The notes beneath the pieces were generated by a model. It was given only the letters and a program-made list of their open reading frames with translations, was not told the origin of the DNA and did no database searches. Shown here piece by piece: positions 1 through 6,365 of a stretch of 6,850 bases of DNA; positions within the stretch are counted from its first letter, which is position 1, and each line of letters starts with the position of its first letter. The stretch covers positions 1 through 6,850 of the forward strand of contig DAKQ01000171.1 in NCBI GenBank assembly GCA_002496635.1, given 5' to 3'. The position numbers and the translations under genes are program-made. The DNA is from Euryarchaeota archaeon UBA82. Lineage in GTDB: Archaea; Thermoplasmatota; Poseidoniia; Poseidoniales; Poseidoniaceae.

Positions 1-999
1 ATCGTCGTAGGAGGGACAATTCGCATAAATGATGCTGGTGAGTCTTGCCCAGATTGGCCTCAATGCTTCGGAACTTGGGGTTTTGCAGTCGATGAAGCAG
101 AACAAACTGCATACTGGGAAGAACATCCAGATCAAGAGGATAGTCGTGGGCCAGATCACCGTTATTCAATGTTTGAAATATTTGTTGAATGGTTCCATCG
201 AATGCTCGTAGGCATTATTGCTGTTCCAATTCTGTTGAACGTTTATGTTGCTAATAAAAAGAAAAAAACGTATGGAAATGGGTTGAGAAATCTTGCCATT
301 GTCTCCGCTGTTTTTCTTGTCGTACAAGCAATTGCGGGCGCAGTAACCGTTCATTTTGACAATGCAGATTGGACCGTAGCACTTCACCTCTCATTAGCGA
401 GTATCTTTACTTCACTCTTGGTATGGCAATACATGGCTATGAGGGTTACTGAGGGTGCGAAATGGAAGTTTATTCATACTTCAAAGGCCTTCCTCGACAA
501 ACAAAAGAAGCGTTTCATAGGAATCACAAGTTCAGTTTTCATTCTGCTTATTCTCGGTGCATGGGTCTCAAGCACTGCTGGGGGGCAATACAACCAAGGC
601 TGCTCAATAGGGTTCCCAAACGGATGGCCTCAATGCCAAGGGAAATTTTTTCCGAGCATTGATGGGCCGGGTATTTTAGTTCAAATGCTCCATCGCTTTG
701 GTGCTGGAGTTGTTGGTATAATTCTAATTCTCAGTGCAGCTCGAGTCCGTGTTGATTCGAGAGATTTTGGTGAAGGTGAAGGATTTTCAAAAGCCGCTGA
801 GGCTGTTACTGGTTTGTGGATTTTGAATGTCTTTATAGGGGGCTTGTACATTGTTTTCGCAAATGCAAACGAATTCCCAGAATCCTTTTCTCTCCTCCAT
901 CTTGTCTTTGGTGTTGCTTCCTTCATAACTGCGGCGGTAACTCTAATGATGCTGAGAATCGCCACTCTTACACAATCTAATCTGAATGAGGAAGAATAA
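1..999 (+). CDS. ctaA: Heme A synthase, CtaA/COX15 family (5' end outside window)
   Basis: Integral membrane enzyme that oxidises the methyl group of heme O to the formyl group of heme A, the cofactor of aa3-type cytochrome oxidase. The frame is open from base 1, so the N-terminus and most of helix 1 are missing; 332 residues are visible (window numbering). The family's duplicated four-helix layout is clear. Half one has GGTIR (4-8), the Cys pair in CPDWPQC (16-22), EWFHR with Glu63 and His66, and His129. Half two has Cys201 and Cys212 in a related NGWPQCQG stretch, His231 in MLHRFGA and His300 in LLHLVFG. The four His match the family's bis-His heme ligands, and Glu63 matches the conserved Glu three residues before the first His. 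About seven full membrane helices are visible, and the lost one would make the usual eight. The loop between the first Cys pair and His66 is long and acidic. The stop overlaps the ctaB start by one base, so the two are probably co-transcribed. An ATG at 169 is internal and would lose the first Cys motif. Confidence 0.93.
   Translation: MVVGGTIRINDAGESCPDWPQCFGTWGFAVDEAEQTAYWEEHPDQEDSRGPDHRYSMFEIFVEWFHRMLVGIIAVPILLNVYVANKKKKTYGNGLRNLAIVSAVFLVVQAIAGAVTVHFDNADWTVALHLSLASIFTSLLVWQYMAMRVTEGAKWKFIHTSKAFLDKQKKRFIGITSSVFILLILGAWVSSTAGGQYNQGCSIGFPNGWPQCQGKFFPSIDGPGILVQMLHRFGAGVVGIILILSAARVRVDSRDFGEGEGFSKAAEAVTGLWILNVFIGGLYIVFANANEFPESFSLLHLVFGVASFITAAVTLMMLRIATLTQSNLNEEE
988..992 (+). promoter_or_regulatory. 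Shine-Dalgarno site of ctaB
   Basis: GAGGA lies six bases before the ctaB ATG at 999, inside the last codons of ctaA. It supports the ATG that overlaps the ctaA stop (TAATG), and translation coupled to ctaA. This is a short match, so it is moderately supported. Confidence 0.6.
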
Positions 1000-2000
1000 T
1001 GGGACAAATTGAGAATCCTCCTCCAATGTTTTCCCTATTCATCAAACTGATGAAACTGAGAGTCATTGTTCTGCTTCAAATCACCGCTTTGTGTGCAATT
1101 CTTGTTCATGATTCTCTAGCCCGTTATGATTTGATCGATATTGAAAGGACCTGGCTCGATACGCTTTGGACCTCTGTCATCACCGTTATTGGGGGGACAT
1201 TGAGCGCAGGTGGTTCAAACGCGATCAACATGTGGTATGATCGAGATATTGACACGTTGATGCGTCGTACACAACACAGACCATTGCCTCAAGGTCATCT
1301 TACACCAAACACAGTGTTGTTGTTTGGCGTAACAATATCTGTCTTAGGATCTTCTTTGTTTTTCTTACTTCACTGGAAAGCTGCCTTTTGGTCGTTCTTT
1401 TCAGTATTCTTCTATGTGTTCATCTATACGATGTGGCTGAAAAGAAGAACACCACAAAACATCGTCATTGGAGGGGCTGCAGGAGCAACTCCGCCTTTGA
1501 TTGGATGGGCAGGTGCGGCAGCAGCATCAATTGACTCAATGAATCCTTTAGATCTTGGCTCACCGATACCTTGGATGCTGTTTGCGCTCATCTTCTTCTG
1601 GACGCCCCCGCACTTCTGGGCGCTTGCTTTGTATCGATCTGGAGAGTATGCCAAAGCAAAAGTGCCAATGATGAATGAGGTAAAGGGGGCAAAAAGAACC
1701 GTTACAGAGTCAAAATTCTACTGCGGAGGGTTGTTCTTACTCGGTTCTGTACCTTGCTTTTGGCCGGAATCAGGCCTTCCGTTATTGTGGGCATTTGTCG
1801 CTGGAGGTCTCACAGTATGGTATTCAATCTCAGTATGGAAGATTGATATCAACGAACCATTAGATGAGAATGGAAGAATGCCGAAAGCTGCAAAGAGTTT
1901 CTTCCGCTCTATCTACTACTTGGGATACATGTTTTTATCGCTCGTAATCATCTCTTTCATTCCACCAGAATGGCTTGGAATACTCGGTCCAATAGGTTGA
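999..2000 (+). CDS. ctaB: Heme O synthase (protoheme IX farnesyltransferase)
   Basis: UbiA-superfamily membrane prenyltransferase that transfers a farnesyl group from farnesyl diphosphate to heme B, giving heme O, the substrate of the CtaA encoded just upstream. It has 333 residues, slightly longer than typical bacterial CtaB. The diphosphate/Mg-binding motif NMWYDRDID (Asn77, Asp81, Asp85) is followed by MRRTQHRPLPQG (88-99). Further signatures are LKRRTPQNIVIGGAAGATPP (147-166), the longest unbroken family match, and WTPPHFWALAL (201-211), then EYAKAKVPM (216-224). Roughly nine hydrophobic helices are visible. Two mild departures from the family as I know it: MKLRV (18-22) where KPRV is common, and Glu216 where the motif usually reads Asp-Tyr. 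The region between helix 1 and the first Asp motif is also longer, with a polar loop around 37-55. The start is fixed by a good Shine-Dalgarno and the one-base overlap with ctaA. The stop sits five bases from the 3' end of a convergent tRNA gene. The family call is secure. Confidence 0.96.
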   Translation: MGQIENPPPMFSLFIKLMKLRVIVLLQITALCAILVHDSLARYDLIDIERTWLDTLWTSVITVIGGTLSAGGSNAINMWYDRDIDTLMRRTQHRPLPQGHLTPNTVLLFGVTISVLGSSLFFLLHWKAAFWSFFSVFFYVFIYTMWLKRRTPQNIVIGGAAGATPPLIGWAGAAAASIDSMNPLDLGSPIPWMLFALIFFWTPPHFWALALYRSGEYAKAKVPMMNEVKGAKRTVTESKFYCGGLFLLGSVPCFWPESGLPLLWAFVAGGLTVWYSISVWKIDINEPLDENGRMPKAAKSFFRSIYYLGYMFLSLVIISFIPPEWLGILGPIG

Positions 2001-2005
2001 GAATG

Positions 2006-2092
2006 TGGCGCGGTGAGGGAGATTCGAACTCCCGAGGGTAGAACCCACTGGATTAGCAATCCAGCGCAATGGCCAGGCTATGCGATCACCGC
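2006..2092 (-). tRNA. tRNA-Ser, anticodon GCT, with encoded CCA
   Basis: Read on the minus strand, a complete type II cloverleaf folds. The acceptor stem is GCGGTGA paired perfectly with TCACCGC. The D arm is GCA/TGC with a GG-containing loop. The anticodon stem CTGGA/TCCAG carries loop TTGCTAA, so the anticodon is GCT (plus-strand 2055-2057), reading AGC/AGU serine codons. A 14-base variable arm with a GGGT/CCC core fits serine. The T arm is GGGAG-TTCGAAT-CTCCC. The discriminator at 2009 is G, as expected for serine, and 2006-2008 encode CCA. No intron is seen in the anticodon loop. It lies in the same direction as the large surface-protein gene, 67 bases beyond that gene's stop, and converges on ctaB with a five-base gap. 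Confidence 0.98.
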
Positions 2093-2159
2093 AGTAAAGC
2101 AAGCCACCGACCTTTCCGACATGAATATGACGGTTGATAATCCACTAAAATAGAGGCTC

Positions 2160-5102
2160 TCAGTCGAAGAAATCTTCGAACTCTTCTGCCATATTTGCAG
2201 TACCCCTTCGGCGGTTGCGAGCAGCCATCACACGCTTGAGTCTTCTTCTACGCTTGATCATCATTGGTATGAGTAATGAGTTTACAACAACTAGGATTAA
2301 TGCTCCAATACCTGCGTATTGGAATTCTTTGATTTCCATTGAGTCTTCTAAATCACCTAGCCAGTCAATACCAAGTGGTGGTTCTGGTGGTTCTGGTTCC
2401 TCTGGAATGATGTGCTGGTTGTAATCCCACCATTGATTTTCGATTTCGACTCGTTCAGTGTTCTCACTTGGATATTCTGCAATAGTCATTGCATTTCCTC
2501 TTCCATCTATTGGGGAGAGGACGTAGTAATATGTCCTGTCAGGGCGTATACCATCTGCTTCTAGGCCAGATTGGTTGAATGTACCAGTTTCTCCTTGGAC
2601 TCCATTCAAGCCAGTCGCAATCGGATCTACATACCTCAATTCAATCGCATTTGGACGTGTATCTAGGCGATACAAATTCCATGTGACTTCCCCATCAACT
2701 TCGTTTTGAGGCCATGTCCATGTCAGATTCAATTCATAGCAAGAGTTCCAATTACGTTGTAAATCAAAACACGTTGTGGAATTGGTGAATCTGTATGAAT
2801 GGGTAAATGCAGTTACCGTACTTGTTGGAGCGATGGCATCTCCACACAACATAGAATTCCCTTCATCGTTCATGAAGACGTTAATACGAGATAAGTCCGG
2901 TACGTTCGCACGATTTGCTGGAATGAGGGCATAAGATGCGCATGTTCCTGTTGGGAGTGGTTCAGGATCGACCCAATTCGTCGTGGATATCGACACCATC
3001 TCTACAAATTGTCCGTCAATAAGTTGAGTCCACAGGTTTTGGTTATCTTCTTGGCTTGGGTCAGGGAATATTGTTCCTCCAGTTTCAGCAACAGGCAGTT
3101 TGTAGATTCTCCAACCTCCTAAGTAAGGGTTGGAAACATCACCTTCTGCGGACCAGTCTAATTCTATAGAGCCGCCTTCAAGTTGACTGTATTCCGTATT
3201 GTTAGCTGTGACATCAGCTTCTGGTAATGATCCAATAAAGAGTAAAACAGTATTGCTGCCGAGGCTCAAGGAAATGTTTTCAATTTCATCAAACGTGTAG
3301 AAATCAGGAGATTCAAGATAATCCCAATAGGTTTCTGATGCATCAGGTAATTCAAGAACTTCAACAGATTCAAATGGAATCATATCTGGTAAAAGTGCTG
3401 ATAGGTTAACTGTTACATCTATGGATTGGATATTAGCAGGCTGAGTGGTATCTTCGAACTGCATAACCTCAAGTTCAAGAATCATGAGGGGTTCTTTACC
3501 GCCTGCAATGTTGTATTCTGAACCCTGTACTGGTAAGAAGTAATTGTATGAGAACATGGCTTTGTCTAGGGATACAACCGATCCTGTCAACAACGGCTCC
3601 TCCTCGATGATTACTTCATCAATGAGTTGAATCGTTCTGTAAGTATACTCTGTGTTTCCAAGAGCATCACGAACTTCCAGCCCAACAATGTATGATTTTA
3701 GAGGGAATGTCGAAGCGTTGACACTCAGAAATTGCCCATGCCCGAGTTGAATCACCGTATCAAGCGTCCATGTGAAGTTTAGTGGGTTCGCTGCAATGTT
3801 GCTTATTTGTGCGCTGAGTTCTATTGTGTCTGCGGTTGTGAATGTGCCTGAAACGGTATTGAGTCCAATCGAAGGAGCGATTTCACCCGCCGTTATGTCA
3901 GCGTATTCAATGAGCGTATTGTCTGATGGAGCTGTGTCTGCTCGCCCGTCAAATGAGGTTGGCATGTAGACTCGGAGTTCTTTCCCATCTCCAATTTCAA
4001 CAATATCAAATGTACATGTTGTGAATTGTGATGGGCCAAGCATATCGATATCACATTTTTCAATGTGTTCAGATTCTCCTTGTGCATCAAACATTTCGAA
4101 GGTTACAGAAGTATTTATGATCGTAAAATTACCAATATTTTCAATTTTAGTTGAAATCATGTCTTCGCCGTAATAATAGGAGGGTGAGTTCTGGTCATGA
4201 GAAGGAAACATACTTGCGATTCTGAGATCTAGTGTATTATCAAGAACAATTTCGATTTGAGTAAGGTCGTTGAATGCGTTGAGATCTCCATCATAAGCAC
4301 TCGTACTGCTAATGAGTCCGAATTCGAAAATAAATCTTCCAGGTATTGAATAATTCAATGCTGGAAGCGCAGTTGTGAACGGTTGCTCATATCCACCAGA
4401 TGGAAGGTTTGTCACGCTACGAGTGGCATTAGCAACAACTGTTCCATCAAACGTCTTTAGATTCCATCCAATATTGGCTACAAGGTTGCAGGTTCCACAT
4501 GTGTTTGAGATGCCATAAATGTCCATCTCATAATCGACTTCGGTGTTCAATACAACTTCGCTATTGTATGTATGGAGCCCTGAAAGCGTGTCTCGAGGGT
4601 CTTGTTCAGTATCGACGGAAATATCGCTGAATTCTGCTGTAAGATTGATGTTGTAAGATAGGACGTCATCACTCGTATCGACATCTGCGAAGTCAAATTT
4701 GAAAACAACTGTGAACGTTCCGCTCGCTCCAGAGGGGAACCATCTGTTTGAATCTGAAAAGTTACTACTTTCTCCGCTAAGTAGTCCGTTGACATTCATG
4801 CCTCCGTTTGCGACGCTGTTGGAAACGCATGATACTGCAGTTCGAGGGCCATCGCAGATGTACCATTTCATCGTGCGCGTGTTGGTTAGAGGGCTAAGCG
4901 CTTGATTTTCAACTTCTGCGGTGAACGTAATTGGGTCGAATGCAGAATAAAACCGATCTTCTACGGGCGATTGGCCATGAATGATTGCAAGGTCAATCTG
5001 TTCGACGGCCGTTGCATTCGGTACATATGCTAGCATTGAACATGCTGAAAAAAGCATAATGAAAACCAAGCTAATGCTCGTCTTTTTCTTGCCGACGGTC
5101 AT
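2160..5102 (-). CDS. Large secreted, membrane-anchored multidomain surface protein
   Basis: I do not recognise a named family; the architecture says cell surface. From ATG 5100-5102 it is 980 residues. Residues 1-32 form a signal peptide: KKK at 5-7, a hydrophobic core at about 9-27, likely cleavage after ATA. The next 35-405 look like two or three CARDB-like beta-sandwiches (DLRIASMFPS at 292, KIENIGNFTIINTSVTFEMF at 319). About 410-495 is PKD-like, with FTWTLD and a later LEVRDALGNTEYTYRTI. About 640-730 and 785-875 look FN3-like, the second with LTWTWP, WNLYRLD and YYYVLSPIDGRGN. A PEEPEPPEPP linker (900-909) precedes one membrane helix (929-949), a KRRRRLKR/RNRRR cytoplasmic tail and an acidic end (EEFEDFFD). 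Ten Cys of the mature part fall in five close pairs, and about 14 N-glycosylation sequons follow the signal peptide. No catalytic motif is visible, so an envelope, adhesive or structural role is an inference. The longer frame to TTG 5147 would bury the signal peptide behind 15 residues. Domain borders are estimates by eye. Confidence 0.85.
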   Translation of the reverse strand: MTVGKKKTSISLVFIMLFSACSMLAYVPNATAVEQIDLAIIHGQSPVEDRFYSAFDPITFTAEVENQALSPLTNTRTMKWYICDGPRTAVSCVSNSVANGGMNVNGLLSGESSNFSDSNRWFPSGASGTFTVVFKFDFADVDTSDDVLSYNINLTAEFSDISVDTEQDPRDTLSGLHTYNSEVVLNTEVDYEMDIYGISNTCGTCNLVANIGWNLKTFDGTVVANATRSVTNLPSGGYEQPFTTALPALNYSIPGRFIFEFGLISSTSAYDGDLNAFNDLTQIEIVLDNTLDLRIASMFPSHDQNSPSYYYGEDMISTKIENIGNFTIINTSVTFEMFDAQGESEHIEKCDIDMLGPSQFTTCTFDIVEIGDGKELRVYMPTSFDGRADTAPSDNTLIEYADITAGEIAPSIGLNTVSGTFTTADTIELSAQISNIAANPLNFTWTLDTVIQLGHGQFLSVNASTFPLKSYIVGLEVRDALGNTEYTYRTIQLIDEVIIEEEPLLTGSVVSLDKAMFSYNYFLPVQGSEYNIAGGKEPLMILELEVMQFEDTTQPANIQSIDVTVNLSALLPDMIPFESVEVLELPDASETYWDYLESPDFYTFDEIENISLSLGSNTVLLFIGSLPEADVTANNTEYSQLEGGSIELDWSAEGDVSNPYLGGWRIYKLPVAETGGTIFPDPSQEDNQNLWTQLIDGQFVEMVSISTTNWVDPEPLPTGTCASYALIPANRANVPDLSRINVFMNDEGNSMLCGDAIAPTSTVTAFTHSYRFTNSTTCFDLQRNWNSCYELNLTWTWPQNEVDGEVTWNLYRLDTRPNAIELRYVDPIATGLNGVQGETGTFNQSGLEADGIRPDRTYYYVLSPIDGRGNAMTIAEYPSENTERVEIENQWWDYNQHIIPEEPEPPEPPLGIDWLGDLEDSMEIKEFQYAGIGALILVVVNSLLIPMMIKRRRRLKRVMAARNRRRGTANMAEEFEDFFD
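2377..2394 (-). repeat. Two 9-bp tandem repeats coding the Pro/Glu linker
   Basis: On the plus strand GGTGGTTCT occurs twice in direct tandem, followed by a partial degenerate copy to about 2405. On the coding strand it spells part of PEPPEPP in the stalk before the membrane helix of the large surface protein. A short in-frame repeat of this kind could vary in copy number and change stalk length between strains. Confidence 0.55.
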
Positions 5103-5110
5103 GCTATCCG

Positions 5111-5115
5111 CTCCT
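5111..5115 (-). promoter_or_regulatory. Shine-Dalgarno site that fixes the surface-protein start
   Basis: The minus strand reads AGGAG here, eight bases before ATG 5100-5102. This site decides the start. Earlier in-frame candidates are TTG at 5145-5147 and a pair of ATGs ending just before the AGGAG. Using them would put this purine run inside the coding region and add polar residues ahead of the signal peptide. Confidence 0.7.
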
Positions 5116-5160
5116 GTCATCATACGGTGGTCGCATAGATGATTCAAAGACTCATCGCTT

Positions 5161-5191
5161 GAATTAGGGGTTAATTACGGTAAATTCACCC
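5161..5191. promoter_or_regulatory. AT-rich core of the divergent promoter region, with imperfect dyad
   Basis: The spacer between the divergent genes (5103-5238) has one clearly AT-rich stretch. Arms GGGGTTAATTAC (5167-5178) and GTAAATTCACCC (5180-5191) form an imperfect inverted repeat around 5179, with 8 of 12 positions pairing without gaps. TATA-like words fall here for both directions (TTAATTAC forward, GTAATTAA reverse), at distances that would give 5' leaders of about 35-45 bases. No strong TATA/BRE consensus is present, so promoter and operator roles are both tentative. Confidence 0.3.
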
Positions 5192-5238
5192 TCTTATGGT
5201 TCGGCAACGTTCATGACTTCGCTTGTGTTGGTAGGGTC

Positions 5239-6345
5239 ATGGAGGAGTCTGAGCACAGATGCATACGCTCAGATGAAAGGGGATTAACAGCTGTTATTGA
5301 ATTCCTCTCTGCGTTTACTCTTTTCTTGATGATTTTAACTGCCTTTATGTCACTGGCCCAACTAGAAATGGGGTCAAATGACACTGAAATCGATCAAGTC
5401 GATCAAGCAACAGTTTCTGCTTTGGATTATCTTGTTGGCGGACCCGGCTGGTACGTCCCTGCATTGGATAATGGTGATCTTGACCATTCGAACGCGACCT
5501 CTGATTGGGATGCGGTCAGTGCTGAAGATTTACAGACAGGGCGTGTTCAAACTGGTCTCGTGCTTTCAGGTGAACTCGATGAAAACCGTCTCAATGCATT
5601 ATCCAATGTAACACTTGAATCATTTTCTGATGGGCTTGGCCTTGCTGAAGATCTGAGTGCCTATCTACACATAAGTGTCCAAACCTCCGCAAATAGCACT
5701 CGTGTGGGGCAGGTTCTTTTCGAAGGAGGTTCAGACATCAATTCGGCACGAATGGCTTCGACTGCTTCTAGCATCGTACGAATGTCAGGAGAAATTATGA
5801 TTGTAACCTTGCAGGTACACGATGCAGGTAGGCAAAGCGAGAATCTATTGATGACTGAAGTTATGGTACGTCCTGTAGGTGGCGGGCCTGAATGGATTGA
5901 AATCTACAACGATAATTCCTTCGCCACAAGCCTCTATGGGTGGTCTCTAAACGTAACATCTCCAAGTTCGAGTAACAATGTCTTATTCCAAAGCGGAGTG
6001 ATAAGCGGTCAATCCGTGGCGCTTTTCACAGGTTCAATTTCTTCTCAAGTTATCGGAAACGCATCTCAAGTCATCGATTTAGGTACATATGGTATTCTCG
6101 GAACTGGTTCAATGAATCTTCTCGATGATGGAAGTAGCACCATTGAATTACGATTTACACGCCCCGGTCAAACAAAACCTCTTCCAAACTCGCGGGCTGA
6201 ATGGGGCGGTCAAACAGGCTTGTTAATCGGATTAAATAACGCGCTTGTTTGGGATGGAGGGAATACCTTGAACTTCGATACATGGAGTGTCAACCAAGTC
6301 GCAACTCCCGGAGAAGTACCCTCCAGCGTAACAAATGCTTCATGA
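5239..6345 (+). CDS. Pilin/TadE-like N-terminus fused to a lamin-tail domain
   Basis: A 368-residue surface protein in two visible parts. Residues 1-14 are a charged leader ending SDER, followed by G15-LTAVIEF and a hydrophobic stretch to about 41. This resembles a class III (type IV pilin-like) signal: Arg-Gly before the cleavage point and Glu21 near the start of the helix. Residues 42-195 include GGPGWYVP (67-74), TGLVLSGELDENRLNAL (105-121) and FSDGLGLAEDLSAYLHISV (129-147). That pattern recalls archaeal pilin-like proteins with a G.P.W, GL and LD..KL series. Residues about 202-358 fit a lamin-tail (LTD) beta-sandwich: LLMTEVMVRP, EWIEIYN (218-224), YGWSL (233-237), NSRAEW (317-322) and a closing TPG (356-358). 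The first in-frame start is ATG 5239; AGGGT just upstream is a poor Shine-Dalgarno, so a leaderless or weakly initiated mRNA is possible. It is divergent from the large surface-protein gene and 20 bases ahead of the ATPase gene. Its role is unknown; assembly into a filament is not shown. Confidence 0.82.
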   Translation: MEESEHRCIRSDERGLTAVIEFLSAFTLFLMILTAFMSLAQLEMGSNDTEIDQVDQATVSALDYLVGGPGWYVPALDNGDLDHSNATSDWDAVSAEDLQTGRVQTGLVLSGELDENRLNALSNVTLESFSDGLGLAEDLSAYLHISVQTSANSTRVGQVLFEGGSDINSARMASTASSIVRMSGEIMIVTLQVHDAGRQSENLLMTEVMVRPVGGGPEWIEIYNDNSFATSLYGWSLNVTSPSSSNNVLFQSGVISGQSVALFTGSISSQVIGNASQVIDLGTYGILGTGSMNLLDDGSSTIELRFTRPGQTKPLPNSRAEWGGQTGLLIGLNNALVWDGGNTLNFDTWSVNQVATPGEVPSSVTNAS

Positions 6346-6365
6346 ACTCGGTGGCACTGGCATAG

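Noticed and set aside
29..211. Open frame of 60 codons on the plus strand overlapping the start of the window
   Set aside because: It lies out of frame inside the ctaA coding region, which carries clear family motifs over the same bases; no family resemblance or good ribosome site.
681..1007. Antisense frame of 108 codons over the 3' end of ctaA
   Set aside because: Composition is a shadow of the ctaA codons and it has no recognisable domain; the plus-strand gene explains the stretch fully.
1046..1062. C/D-box-like words (TGATGA then CTGA) near the ctaB start
   Set aside because: The boxes are only a few bases apart with no room for a guide sequence, and they fall in the conserved coding region of ctaB.
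1424..1654. Antisense frame of 76 codons within ctaB
   Set aside because: It covers the most conserved CtaB motifs on the other strand, so the open frame is incidental.
2093..2159. Possible tRNA promoter or terminator between the surface gene and the tRNA
   Set aside because: Minus-strand CATATTCAT lies about 30 bases ahead of the tRNA and TATTTTA follows the surface-gene stop, but neither is close to a TATA box or a proper T-run; too weak to annotate.
3772..3969. Plus-strand frame antisense to the surface protein, hydrophobic at its N-terminus
   Set aside because: It overlaps the PKD-like region of the long minus-strand gene, with no supporting ribosome site or neighbour; several similar short shadows occur elsewhere in that gene.
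5037..5048. Possible lipoprotein box (FSAC) in the surface-protein signal peptide
   Set aside because: The residue at -3 is Phe rather than Leu, and the hydrophobic core continues past the Cys to a normal cleavage site (ATA then VEQ); the protein also has its own C-terminal anchor.
5121..5129. C-box-like ATGATGA in the leader of the surface-protein gene
   Set aside because: No matching D box or kink-turn at a sensible distance; better explained as chance next to the Shine-Dalgarno.
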